Part shown: in pieces, positions 43,757 through 52,018 of the stretch | Layout: every line of letters begins with the position of its first letter | Position numbering within the stretch: the stretch's first letter is position 1 | Origin: Armatimonadetes bacterium 55-13 | GTDB taxonomy: Bacteria; Armatimonadota; Fimbriimonadia; Fimbriimonadales; Fimbriimonadaceae | Direction of reading: 5' to 3' | Length of the DNA: 62,922 bases | Assembly (NCBI GenBank): GCA_001898035.1 | Contig: MKRX01000012.1 | Coordinates: 34,758-97,679 of the forward strand | Made by a program: the position numbers and the translations under genes | The notes under the pieces: generated by a model | Databases searched by the model: none | What the model saw: the letters and a program-made list of their open reading frames with translations, nothing else | What the model was told of the DNA's origin: nothing

Positions 43757-44575
43757 GTAGAAATCGGGCGTCATCCAGATTCCAATCGCTTTCTTCTTCT
43801 GCTTATTCCACTCCACCTTTGCCGCAGAAGGGGGAAGCGAGAGCGCCCGACCTGTCGCGGTCAAGAAGTGGTTTCCTCCAGGATGGCGCGATGAACCGTC
43901 TTTGTCAAAAGTGCCTCCTTTGGAATTGGGGAATGCCAAGCGCGTGACCGAGGTTGTGGTCTCATCAGGAGCGAGGTTGCCATTACTCCATCCAATAACA
44001 AAGGCATCGTAAGGGGCGGGATTGCCATCCGCATCTAAGATGGGATGGGGATCGTAAGTGTCATTTGCTCCGCGATTGCAAACTTCGGCAACCAAGATGA
44101 CGGAGTCGGCATCTTCGATGTCCGAAAGAGAGTATCCAGCGTAAGGGGCATAGAGACCATAGGACACTTCCATGAGCGAACCATCCGCGTGATGGTCAAG
44201 ATAGTTCTCTTCCTTGGTGGACTTTGGACATCGGAAGCTGGCGTCGGACTTCATATAAGCATCGACCAAATTTGCCCAGCCGTAAATCGCGTTGTTCTCG
44301 ATATAGGGAGCGCCTTGTTCATTGATCGTTACGTATGCCGGTGGTAACTTGCCGTCATTGTCGTTGGAATAGAGAACCAGCGCCTTGGAAATAGAATTCA
44401 GGTTCTTCTTGCAGATGTAGGCGTCGCTTCCATCTTTCAGAACAAAGTAAACGGGGCTCAATAGAACGGCTAAGCAGACTAACACGATCACGATCACCTT
44501 AAAGTCTCGTTTCGTGACGTATTGACCCTTTGGCTGTTCGTCGGTTCTCTCTAAATCCTGTGGGGCTTGACTCAC
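43730..44575 (-). CDS. Type II secretion pseudopilin-like protein without a prepilin leader
   Basis: 281 residues. It has a 25-residue polar N-terminus and a membrane helix at residues of about 27-46 (FKVIVIVLVCLAVLLSPVYF), then CKKNLNSISKALVLYSNDND, the classic start of prepilin-like globular domains (DUF1559/H-X9-DG class) found in planctomycetes and relatives. The remainder, WANLVDAYMKSDASFRCPKS, DIEDADSVILVAEVCNRG and SSRHPGGNHFLTATGRALSL, agrees. The usual G-[FM]TLIE cleavage site is absent, so it may be an uncleaved variant. It overlaps the LCP gene upstream by four bases. Confidence 0.75.
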   Translation of the reverse strand: MSQAPQDLERTDEQPKGQYVTKRDFKVIVIVLVCLAVLLSPVYFVLKDGSDAYICKKNLNSISKALVLYSNDNDGKLPPAYVTINEQGAPYIENNAIYGWANLVDAYMKSDASFRCPKSTKEENYLDHHADGSLMEVSYGLYAPYAGYSLSDIEDADSVILVAEVCNRGANDTYDPHPILDADGNPAPYDAFVIGWSNGNLAPDETTTSVTRLAFPNSKGGTFDKDGSSRHPGGNHFLTATGRALSLPPSAAKVEWNKQKKKAIGIWMTPDFYLMDKKRGG

Positions 44576-45597
44576 CTGCGGTAACTTACCCGCGCGGGCG
44601 GGTCCTCCTCCACAAAGTGAAACTCTTTTAGCACCTTAGGCAGTTCCATTTGGTTGATGCGCAGGTTGTAATTGTCGGCATCCACCACCGGGACCTGGCC
44701 CATTTTGATGTTATCTTCGCCTACCGACTGAGCGAAGTAGGCCAGAGCAATGATCTCATCGTCGCTCAGGCCGCGACTGATCGCATCTTTTCCTTTTTCC
44801 GCCACCGCAGGAATCTGCGCTTTGTTCTTCCAAACCGCATCCTTGAAGGCAAGAAGAAACTGCTTTTGGCGCTCTTGACGGGCAAAGTCGCTATCGCCCC
44901 CTCGATGCCCCTTGTTGCTCTTTCGGAATCTCACAAAGCCCATGGCCTGGTAGCCATCCATTTGATAGGTTCCTGGCTTAAAGTGAATGTGAAGTTTGGC
45001 GGCCTCGTCATCGTAGTCCATTTGCTTTTCGACCTTGAGTTTGACGCCGCCCACCAAGTCCACCATATCCTGGAAGGCATCGTAGTCCAGAACCAAAACG
45101 CGGTCGATTTCAACAGGAACCAATGATTCCACCGCGCGTTTCATCAATTCTTTCCCTCCCTCCGGCCCCGCACCGTTACGTTGCCCGAGAACGTGATAGG
45201 CATTGATTTTTTGCTCTCGGTATCCCGCTAGTTGGCAGAGGGTGTCGCGGGGAATGGAGATGCCGGTAATGCGGTTGTTTTTAAAGTCGAGGCGAGCAAT
45301 CAAGATCATGTCGGCCCGCGCCTGTTTCATGATCACATACTTTCCACGGTAGTAAAGATCTTGATCGCAGCCCAGCAGAAGCAGATTGACAGCTTCTCTG
45401 TTGCCAGAAAAGACGTCGTCATCTCCTACCTTTGGAGGCTCTTGTTTGGTGATCTTGGAAACCACCACTTTGTAAACCAATGGGCTCTTCTTGACAAAGC
45501 CAAAGAAGGCGCCTCCGGCAAGTGCTCCAACGCAAAGAAGGCCGTAGAGGAACCAGCCCAGAATCCTTAGCCATAAAGGTCTTGGGGAGTCTTCCAT
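44572..45597 (-). CDS. LytR-CpsA-Psr (LCP) family protein
   Basis: 341 residues. A short cytoplasmic tail and one membrane helix (residues of about 9-30) are followed by the LCP domain: NLLLLGCDQDLYYRGKYVIM, RADMILIARLDFKNNRITGI and SIPRDTLCQLAGYREQKINA, with conserved Arg and Asp residues that bind the polyprenyl pyrophosphate. VVDLVGGVKL-like VDLVGGVKLKVEKQMDYDDE and GFVRFRKSNKGHRGGDSDFA complete the fold. Family members attach glycopolymers to the cell wall or membrane. In a diderm the target is uncertain. It is in a tight group with the GAF kinase and pseudopilin-like genes. Confidence 0.92.
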   Translation of the reverse strand: MEDSPRPLWLRILGWFLYGLLCVGALAGGAFFGFVKKSPLVYKVVVSKITKQEPPKVGDDDVFSGNREAVNLLLLGCDQDLYYRGKYVIMKQARADMILIARLDFKNNRITGISIPRDTLCQLAGYREQKINAYHVLGQRNGAGPEGGKELMKRAVESLVPVEIDRVLVLDYDAFQDMVDLVGGVKLKVEKQMDYDDEAAKLHIHFKPGTYQMDGYQAMGFVRFRKSNKGHRGGDSDFARQERQKQFLLAFKDAVWKNKAQIPAVAEKGKDAISRGLSDDEIIALAYFAQSVGEDNIKMGQVPVVDADNYNLRINQMELPKVLKEFHFVEEDPPARVSYRR

Positions 45598-45611
45598 GGC
45601 CCGCTTCGACT

Positions 45612-46916
45612 CTATTCCTCGTCCGGTCCTGCGCAGTGCGGGAAGGTAACGCGGAAAGTGGAACCGACGCCCAGTTCGCTATCGATGCTGACCTTCGCTT
45701 CATGCGTCGCCGCCAGTTCCAAAACAATCTTCGTTCCCCAGCCAGAACCGCCACCTTTATCCCACTGGCTTCGCGCGGTGCCCTTCAAAATTCGTTCCGC
45801 TACTTCGGGGGGCATGCCCGGGCCGCTGTCTTGAACCTCGATGACATGTTGATTGTCTTTGAAGAAGTAACGAACCGTGACTTCGCCCAGGAAGATCTCG
45901 TCTTCCTCGCTGTTGCTCTCAACGTGGGCTTGCCAGTCATCGGGGATCGTCTCTTTAACGGCCTTAATGGCATTTCCAACCAAGTTCTGAACGATCCGGA
46001 ATAGGTAAAGCTCGTCATGCCAGAGGGCGGGAGCTTCCTCTTGGATTTCGTACTTCAGGGCAACGTGGTTTTTGCGACCTTCCGTTTCCAGATAGGCGGC
46101 GCTGGTCTGAATCGTCTCCGCCAGAGGCGCCAGCACCTTGTTGGGACGCAACGAACGTCCAGCAGAGAGGTCGCTGATCAAGCGAGAGTAGCCCACAATC
46201 CGGTCGATCGACTTCTGAATATCGGAAAACATGCCGTCCAGAGTGTCGGCATACATCGTCACCGTATCGCTGACGGTTTCCGCTTTCAGATGCTCTTGAA
46301 GGCCCTGCATGGCCAACTCGGAGAAACTTAGATTGGCGTAGAGGCTGGCGGCAAGGTTGCCGATGTCGTGACTGACCTTGCCCATGCCGAGCAAGCTGGA
46401 GGCGCGCGTTGCTTCTTCCGTCAACTGTGAATTGATATAAGCCATCGCGGAAACGCTGGCGACCGTCTCCAGAACGGCGGCGTCAGTCGAATTGAAAGCT
46501 CCTTCTTGTTTGTTCAGGAGCTGCACCACGCCGATCGGCGTTTCATCCTCCATCGCAAGCGGGGAAGCGATCATCGATTTCAGAACTACGCCCGTCGCTT
46601 GCTCAAAGTCCGACAGAGGGCGCGGCTCGAATTCGCGAGAGACGGTTTGGCGAGTTTGAAACGCCTGTCCGGCCATTCCATAGTCGTCGGGAATATCTTT
46701 TACAGGCAACCGATCCGCCACATCTTCCGGCACAACATGTTGGAAGCGCAAACGCTTCGTGGAGGGGTCATGCACATAGATTGTGCCCCCCGAGGCTCCC
46801 ACCGCTTCCACGCACAAGGCGAGAACATCCTTGAGGAGCAGATCGAAGCTGCCGCTGCTGGCGAGCTTTTTCGCCGCTAACTGGACGGCCTTGATAAGCC
46901 GCTCATTCGTGTCCAT
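45612..46916 (-). CDS. GAF-domain sensor histidine kinase
   Basis: 434 residues from the ATG at 46916; an upstream TTG at 46925 is possible, but a TACAAT element placed eight bases before the ATG favours the shorter form. It is soluble, with no membrane helix. Residues of about 15-170 form a GAF domain (LCVEAVGASGGTIYVHDPST, SMIASPLAMEDETPIGVVQL). A dimerisation/phosphoacceptor helix with KVSHDIGNLAASLYANLSFS follows, and the ATPase domain has NLVGNAIKAV (N box), VQDSGPGMPPEVAERIL (G1) and GSGWGTKIVLELAATH (G2). No response regulator is adjacent. Confidence 0.9.
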   Translation of the reverse strand: MDTNERLIKAVQLAAKKLASSGSFDLLLKDVLALCVEAVGASGGTIYVHDPSTKRLRFQHVVPEDVADRLPVKDIPDDYGMAGQAFQTRQTVSREFEPRPLSDFEQATGVVLKSMIASPLAMEDETPIGVVQLLNKQEGAFNSTDAAVLETVASVSAMAYINSQLTEEATRASSLLGMGKVSHDIGNLAASLYANLSFSELAMQGLQEHLKAETVSDTVTMYADTLDGMFSDIQKSIDRIVGYSRLISDLSAGRSLRPNKVLAPLAETIQTSAAYLETEGRKNHVALKYEIQEEAPALWHDELYLFRIVQNLVGNAIKAVKETIPDDWQAHVESNSEEDEIFLGEVTVRYFFKDNQHVIEVQDSGPGMPPEVAERILKGTARSQWDKGGGSGWGTKIVLELAATHEAKVSIDSELGVGSTFRVTFPHCAGPDEE

Positions 46917-46930
46917 TGACTTCAATTGTA
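46917..46930 (-). promoter_or_regulatory. Leaderless -10 element for the GAF kinase
   Basis: Reverse-strand TACAAT (46930 to 46925), eight bases, then the ATG at 46916. It lies just past the end of rarA. Confidence 0.5.
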
Positions 46931-46931
46931 C

Positions 46932-48287
46932 TTAACCTGCTGGGTCCTTTGGCTCATTTCCGTTGCCTTCTCTCTTGCAAATAATCGCATTCCATGCTTC
47001 AAGTCGTTTTGTGATATCGCTCTCATAGCCCCGTGCAGATGGCTCGTAGTATCTCTTACCGGCCAGCCCATCTGGCAAATTTTGCTGGGAGACCACGGCG
47101 TCTTCATAGTCGTGGGCGTACCGATATCCCTTGGAATAGCCTAGCTCCTTCATTAATTTCGTCGGCGCGTTACGTAAATGCAACGGCACGGGATCGTTTC
47201 TGGTTTCAAGAACATCGGCCCTTGCCGCGCCAAACGCCTTGTAAACTCGGTTGCTCTTAGGCGCCGTGGCCAGATAGACCACGCACTCGGCCAGCGCAAG
47301 CGCGCCCTCCGGCATACCGAGAAAATGCATCGCCTGTTGGGCTGCCATGGCGATCGGGAGAGCCTGCGGATCGGCCAGGCCAATATCTTCGGTGGCCATC
47401 CTAACAAGACGCCTGGCGATGTAGAGCGGGTCTTCGCCGCCTTCCAGCATTCGTGCCATCCAGTAGAGACTCGCATCGGGATCTCCGCCGCGTACCGACT
47501 TATGAAGAGCAGAGATGATGTCGTAGTGCATCTCGCCTGATTTGTCGTATTGCAACGCTCGGCGTTGCACCGCGGACTCCACGTCTTTCACTTGAACCCG
47601 GCCCGATTCGGTTGCCGCGGCGATGCTCAGTTCGAGCATGTTGAGCGCTGACCTGGCATCTCCGTTCGACATATTGATGAGAGCGTCCATTGCCGGTTCT
47701 TCCACGAAGAACCCTGGAAACGCTTGCTCGAGCGATCTGAGGATGACCCGGCGGATTCCCTTGTCTTCAAGGGCATTGAGGGTGAAGACACGTGACCGGG
47801 AGAGTAGCGCTGAGTTCACCTCGAAAGAGGGATTCTCGGTCGTTGCGCCAACTAGGGTGATCGTTCCGTCCTCGACCACAGGCAAGATGGCATCTTGCTG
47901 AGCCTTGTTAAACCGATGGATTTCGTCGATAAAGAGAATCGTTTTTTGACCGCTCTTTCGGCGGACGCGGGCCTCTTCCACAACCCTGCGAATGTCGGCC
48001 ACACCAGCAGAGGTGGCGCTCAATCTGGAAAAGTGAGATCTGGTGATCCCCGCGATGACTTCGGCGATGGTGGTTTTTCCGACACCTGGTGGCCCCCAAA
48101 GGAGAATGGAGCGCAATTGGTCGGCCTCGGCCGCTCGGCGGAACGCTGCGCCAGGAGCGGTCAGGTGTTCTTGCCCAATAACCTCATCGAAGGTCCGGGG
48201 ACGCATCCGCGCCGCCAAGGGAGCCGACGCATCAACCTCAACGGCTGGCGACGAGAAGCTCTCGTCTCCAAACAAATTCGACTCCAT
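46932..48287 (-). CDS. rarA: Replication-associated recombination protein A, AAA+ ATPase
   Basis: 451 residues. RarA/MgsA acts at stalled replication forks and resembles clamp-loader ATPases. The AAA+ core is complete: RPRTFDEVIGQEHLTAPGAA, Walker A GPPGVGKT at residues 65-72, Walker B ILFIDEIHRFNKAQQDAILP, sensor 1 LVGATTENPSFEVNSALLSR and the sensor 2 region SNGDARSALNMLEL. The C-terminal tetramerisation domain is present (YDKSGEMHYDIISALHKSVR, GGEDPLYIARRLVRMATEDI). The ATG follows TACAAT by six bases. Confidence 0.96.
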   Translation of the reverse strand: MESNLFGDESFSSPAVEVDASAPLAARMRPRTFDEVIGQEHLTAPGAAFRRAAEADQLRSILLWGPPGVGKTTIAEVIAGITRSHFSRLSATSAGVADIRRVVEEARVRRKSGQKTILFIDEIHRFNKAQQDAILPVVEDGTITLVGATTENPSFEVNSALLSRSRVFTLNALEDKGIRRVILRSLEQAFPGFFVEEPAMDALINMSNGDARSALNMLELSIAAATESGRVQVKDVESAVQRRALQYDKSGEMHYDIISALHKSVRGGDPDASLYWMARMLEGGEDPLYIARRLVRMATEDIGLADPQALPIAMAAQQAMHFLGMPEGALALAECVVYLATAPKSNRVYKAFGAARADVLETRNDPVPLHLRNAPTKLMKELGYSKGYRYAHDYEDAVVSQQNLPDGLAGKRYYEPSARGYESDITKRLEAWNAIICKREGNGNEPKDPAG

Positions 48288-48299
48288 GCCGAAATTGTA
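48288..48299 (-). promoter_or_regulatory. Leaderless -10 element for rarA
   Basis: Reverse-strand TACAAT (48299 to 48294), six bases, then the ATG at 48287. Confidence 0.6.
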
Positions 48300-48322
48300 G
48301 ACGAATGTAGACCGGTTTTGCC

Positions 48323-49120
48323 CTAGCCGAATCGACCGGAGATGTAATCCTCCGTCTCTTTCTTTTGCGGAAAGAGGAAGATATCCGCCGTCTTATTAAA
48401 TTCGATTAAGTTGCCCAGCATGAAAAAGGCCGTGAAGTCGCTGGCGCGTTGGGCCTGCTGCATGTTGTGGGTGACGATGACGATCGTGAACTCTTCTTTC
48501 AGTTCGTCGATCAGGTCCTCTATACGTGAAGTTGCAATGGGATCCAATGCGGAGCAGGGTTCATCCATCAAGATGATCTTGGGTGAAACCGCGATCGTTC
48601 GTGCAATGCAAAGTCGCTGCTGCTGACCACCGGAAAGCGCTAATGCGGATTGGCGAAGTTTGTCTTTAACTTCATCCCAGAGCGCCGCCTTCTTGAGACA
48701 ATCCTCAACAATGCCCTCTAATTGAGCCTTGTCGCGGATTCCATGGATCTTTGGCCCGTAGGTGATGTTGTCGAAGATCGACATGGGGAAGGGATTTGGC
48801 TTTTGGAAAACCATCCCAACATCTTTGCGCAACTCGACGGCGTCAACGGTGGGCGCATAGATATCGTGCCCATCCAACGTAATTTTTCCTTCAATCCGCG
48901 TCCCATCGATCAAGTCGTTCATGCGATTGAGACAACGAAGAAAGGTGGACTTGCCGCAACCAGACGGACCAATGAAGGCCGTAACCTTGTTTGCTTGAAT
49001 GTCAACTGAAATGTCCTTCAGCGCGTGGAAGGAGCCGTAATAAAAATTGACGTCTCGAGCGGCAATCTTGACCGCCGAGTCGCGCTGAACGTTGGGTGAT
49101 TCCATGGTCGTAGCGGCCAT
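48323..49120 (-). CDS. pstB: Phosphate ABC transporter ATP-binding protein
   Basis: 265 residues. PstB energises high-affinity phosphate uptake with PstS, PstC and PstA. Walker [10 protein letters not shown] is at residues 51-59, the Q-loop is in [20 protein letters not shown] (PstB-specific), the signature [17 protein letters not shown] and Walker [21 protein letters not shown] follow, and [17 protein letters not shown] is the PstB H-loop region. No other pst gene is adjacent: downstream is rarA, upstream is aroC on the same strand. The membrane components must be elsewhere. The upstream 104 bases hold an inverted repeat but no clear Pho box. Confidence 0.95.
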   Translation of the reverse strand: MAATTMESPNVQRDSAVKIAARDVNFYYGSFHALKDISVDIQANKVTAFIGPSGCGKSTFLRCLNRMNDLIDGTRIEGKITLDGHDIYAPTVDAVELRKDVGMVFQKPNPFPMSIFDNITYGPKIHGIRDKAQLEGIVEDCLKKAALWDEVKDKLRQSALALSGGQQQRLCIARTIAVSPKIILMDEPCSALDPIATSRIEDLIDELKEEFTIVIVTHNMQQAQRASDFTAFFMLGNLIEFNKTADIFLFPQKKETEDYISGRFG

Positions 49121-49168
49121 TGTTCTAGGTCTAGTCTAACAATCAAATGTTAAGAGATCGTTAGTCTC

Positions 49169-49204
49169 GCCCAATCTTAGCTTATTCACCGGGCCAGATT
49201 GGGC
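49169..49204. repeat. Inverted repeat between aroC and pstB
   Basis: GCCCAATCT (49169-49177) and AGATTGGGC (49196-49204), a nine-base perfect match with an 18-base loop, after the aroC stop. It lacks a T-run; it may be a terminator or a pstB operator. Confidence 0.45.
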
Positions 49205-49224
49205 ACCCCGACCCTCGCAAGAGA

Positions 49225-50364
49225 CTAGAGAATTGCCTTTTGCCGGAGTGCGTGGTCAACCAGCACCAATGCCACCATCGCTTCAACCATCGGTACCGCA
49301 CGCGGCAGGACGCACGGATCATGCCGCCCTCGTCCTGCAAGAGTTGTGTTCTCTCGCTGAACATTAACCGTGTCTTGCTCGCGCATGACCGTTGCCGTCG
49401 GCTTGAAAGCTGCCTTGATCAAGACCGGCATCCCATTAGAAATCCCTCCCTGAATGCCTCCTGAGTTGTTAGAAGTCGTAAAGACATGCGCTTGTGTCTC
49501 CGGCATGTTGGTAACAAGTCCCTCGTCTCCTGTCCCTTGTCCCTGCGGCGCCGCCGCCGCCCTAAACGCGTCGTTATGCTCCAAACCCGTGAGGTAAGTG
49601 CCCGCAAAACCGCTTCCGCTCTCAAACCCTTTACAGGCCGGCAAGGACATGACCGCCTTAGCCAAATCTGCTTCGAGCTTGTCAAAGACCGGCTCACCCC
49701 ATCCCGCCGGAACGCCTCTGGCTACGCATCCAACGACTCCGCCAACGGAATTGCCTTCCTTGCGGACGTTTTCAATGAGATCCAGCATCCGCTCCGCCGC
49801 TTCCGGATCGGGGCAGCGCACAATGTTTGATTCAACCTGTTCCAACTGCACAAGCAAGGGATCGATGCTCGCTTCAATGTCCTTCACTCGTTCTACATAG
49901 CCAAGGACTTCAACTCCCCAGCCGAGTTTCAAAACCTTCTTGGCGATCGCTCCCGCCGCAACCCGGCCAATCGTCTCTCGCGCTGAAGATCGCCCGCCGC
50001 CCTGCCAAGCGCGAATGCCGTACTTTTCGTCGTAGGCAAAGTCCGCGTGACTCGGACGATACTTCTCCTTCATCTCGCCGTAGTCCTTCGATCTTGCGTC
50101 CTCGTTGCGGACAAGCATGGCAATGGGAGTGCCGAGCGTTAGACCTTCTTCATTTAATCCGCTCAAGATCTCAACCGTGTCCGATTCTTTGCGCTGAGTG
50201 GTGATCTTGCTCTGACCGGGGCGGCGCCGATCCAGCTCAAACTGAATCTCTTCAACCGAAAGCGGAATCCGTGGCGGACAACCATCCACCACGACGCCAA
50301 CACCCCCGCCATGAGACTCGCCGAAGGTGCTAATGCGGAAGAGGACGCCAAGACTGCTAGACAT
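49225..50364 (-). CDS. aroC: Chorismate synthase
   Basis: 379 residues. It converts EPSP to chorismate with reduced FMN, the last shikimate step. Signatures: [20 protein letters not shown], the RRRPGQ element, [40 protein letters not shown] and [14 protein letters not shown]. At residues of about 268-285 the loop before the SGGIQGG motif is enlarged by an Ala run and [14 protein letters not shown], encoded by a GCC run and four heptads of a 7-base tandem repeat. The frame is kept, so the protein should still work. TAGACT lies nine bases before the ATG. Confidence 0.95.
   Translation of the reverse strand: MSSSLGVLFRISTFGESHGGGVGVVVDGCPPRIPLSVEEIQFELDRRRPGQSKITTQRKESDTVEILSGLNEEGLTLGTPIAMLVRNEDARSKDYGEMKEKYRPSHADFAYDEKYGIRAWQGGGRSSARETIGRVAAGAIAKKVLKLGWGVEVLGYVERVKDIEASIDPLLVQLEQVESNIVRCPDPEAAERMLDLIENVRKEGNSVGGVVGCVARGVPAGWGEPVFDKLEADLAKAVMSLPACKGFESGSGFAGTYLTGLEHNDAFRAAAAPQGQGTGDEGLVTNMPETQAHVFTTSNNSGGIQGGISNGMPVLIKAAFKPTATVMREQDTVNVQRENTTLAGRGRHDPCVLPRAVPMVEAMVALVLVDHALRQKAIL
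49516..49543. repeat. Heptamer tandem repeat inside aroC
   Basis: Four units of NNGTCCC on the forward strand (AAGTCCC, TCGTCTC, CTGTCCC, TTGTCCC); one unit has a C-to-T change. A (GCC)n run adjoins at about 49546-49560. A related short run occurs at 53140-53153. Confidence 0.75.
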
Positions 50365-50420
50365 GCGCCTGAAAGTCTACCTACGGGCACGTTCTGCCCC
50401 CGTCTAACGTCTGGATTGAC

Positions 50421-51140
50421 ATGCATTCGCGCAACGCGAAAACCGTCAAGTGCCAACTTTCCGGCCAAGAATACAAACTGGACGAGGCCATCCCCGTCGA
50501 TCTCATCCGAGACTCACTCCTCAAAGAGATCAAAGAGAAAAACCCAGACTGGGATCCTCATGGCTACGTCAGCCTCTCCGAACTGAATCGCCTGCGAATG
50601 GAGCATGTCGACAAGATGCTTCAAGACGAACAGGAAGAGCTGTTCAAACTGAAAGCCGAGGTCGTCAACAGCCTCAAACAGCACGAGTTGCTGGTTCGTA
50701 ACACGGACTATGAATTCCAGAAGAACCTTTCTTTCGGTGAACGTCTTTCGGATCGCCTCGCTAGTTTTGGCGGCAGTTGGACTTTTATCCTTGCCTTCGG
50801 ATCGGTTCTCGTCATCTGGATTTCGATCAACTCTTGGCTCGCTTTCGCCAAACCATTCGATCCCTATCCCTTCATCCTGCTCAACCTCGTCCTCTCCTGC
50901 CTCGCCGCTATCCAGGCTCCGGTCATCATGATGAGCCAGAACCGCCAGGAAGCCAGAGACCTGGCAAGGGGAGAGAACGACTACAAAATCAATCTGAAGG
51001 CGGAGATCGAAATACGAGCCATCGATGAAAAGCTCGACAAACTCATCAATGACCAGTGGAAGCACCTGCTAGAAATCCAGCAGATGCAAATGGAAATGAT
51101 CGAAGAACTCGTCAAAGGGGGCAGAAAAGAACCGACTTAA
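50421..51140 (+). CDS. DUF1003 membrane protein
   Basis: 239 residues. A zinc-free N-terminal part (CQLSGQEYKLDEAIPVDLIR, then NPDWDPHGYVSLSELNRLRM) precedes the DUF1003 core: FGERLSDRLASFGGSWTFIL and ILLNLVLSCLAAIQAPVIMM form two membrane helices, followed by MSQNRQEARDLARGENDYKI, the family's most conserved stretch. A coiled-coil tail follows (LDKLINDQWKHLLEIQQMQM). Function unknown; DUF1003 proteins are often near cation or Mg transport genes, but none are seen here. The stop forms a four-base TTAA overlap with the convergent gene. Confidence 0.9.
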   Translation: MHSRNAKTVKCQLSGQEYKLDEAIPVDLIRDSLLKEIKEKNPDWDPHGYVSLSELNRLRMEHVDKMLQDEQEELFKLKAEVVNSLKQHELLVRNTDYEFQKNLSFGERLSDRLASFGGSWTFILAFGSVLVIWISINSWLAFAKPFDPYPFILLNLVLSCLAAIQAPVIMMSQNRQEARDLARGENDYKINLKAEIEIRAIDEKLDKLINDQWKHLLEIQQMQMEMIEELVKGGRKEPT

Positions 51141-52018
51141 ACCTTGGTTCGCCGCCAGTAGGCAGGGTAGTCATTCACACGCCAAGCCCACGAAGAATTT
51201 GGCAGGACTTCCACCACACCCAGCGGGTGCTCTTCGACGCGGACGTATCCGTCCTCAATATCATTGCCGATCGCATATCCCAACAACCGCTCGTGATCCG
51301 TTCCGTACGAAGCAAACACCAACCCTAAAAAGGCAACCGGCCACCCGATCCACAGAAACAAACTGCTCTGTTTAATCGAAACCATGTAAGCACAAAAGAA
51401 GAAGATCACCGCGCTGGATGCCAATCCAATGCGACGAGCATGCCCCCGCTTGGGCAAGTGGCGAGCCAACTCTTCTTTCTCATCGTCGGTGAGCTTTCTC
51501 GAAGTGCCCACCGCAGGCATCGCAGGCGCCTCCGAGATCAATCGCGGCTGCCAACTCTCCCAAACCAAATGAGTCGCCCCATCTTTCTCCAGGACTCTCC
51601 CCGTCGCATGCGAGATCTCCACGAGATCGCTGGGTTCCCCAGAATCATAAAGCTCACTGTCTGTGGAGAGCGCAACATCCAACTCCCGAAGCCCCGATTC
51701 CTCTCGGAATCCCATCACCTTCCCATCGCCCAGCTCTTTCTTTGCCGAGAGCCCAAGACGATAGAGATAGTGCGCTCGTGACGTTAGAACAACGCAGAAA
51801 ATCGTGAGCGTGATTCCGCCCAAATGAGCGACCCAATCGCCACCGCTGCGACTCCAAATCGCCCAAATTACAAACGCGAGACAGCTCAGAGCCGCACTGC
51901 CAAAGAACCAAACTCCCGCCAATCGCGTCCTCCGGGAAATGCTCTGCAAATAGGCGCGTTCGGCATCGTTTAGGGGCCGTTCGTAATCCATCCGATAGGT
52001 TTGATACCAAGTCGCCAT
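51137..52018 (-). CDS. Membrane protein of unknown function with four predicted helices
   Basis: 293 residues. Membrane segments at residues of about 33-52, 64-82, 198-217 and 221-240, in two pairs (LAGVWFFGSAALSCLAFVIW and FLWIGWPVAFLGLVFASYGT included). A soluble beta-rich domain lies between (VMGFREESGLRELDVALSTD, VWESWQPRLISEAPAMPAVG). No family recognised. Its ATG (52018-52016) overlaps the ATG of the divergent deacetylase gene by two bases, and TATTTT six bases upstream lies inside that gene's coding region. Confidence 0.7.
   Translation of the reverse strand: MATWYQTYRMDYERPLNDAERAYLQSISRRTRLAGVWFFGSAALSCLAFVIWAIWSRSGGDWVAHLGGITLTIFCVVLTSRAHYLYRLGLSAKKELGDGKVMGFREESGLRELDVALSTDSELYDSGEPSDLVEISHATGRVLEKDGATHLVWESWQPRLISEAPAMPAVGTSRKLTDDEKEELARHLPKRGHARRIGLASSAVIFFFCAYMVSIKQSSLFLWIGWPVAFLGLVFASYGTDHERLLGYAIGNDIEDGYVRVEEHPLGVVEVLPNSSWAWRVNDYPAYWRRTKV

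Noticed and set aside
43730-48287. A dedicated defence or toxin system in the rarA to pseudopilin group
   Set aside because: All four proteins have ordinary housekeeping or envelope assignments, and the kinase and rarA each carry their own -10 element.
49121-49168. A possible Pho box (TTAACA-type direct repeat) upstream of pstB
   Set aside because: Only one TTAACA-like half-site is present; the second is too different to call.
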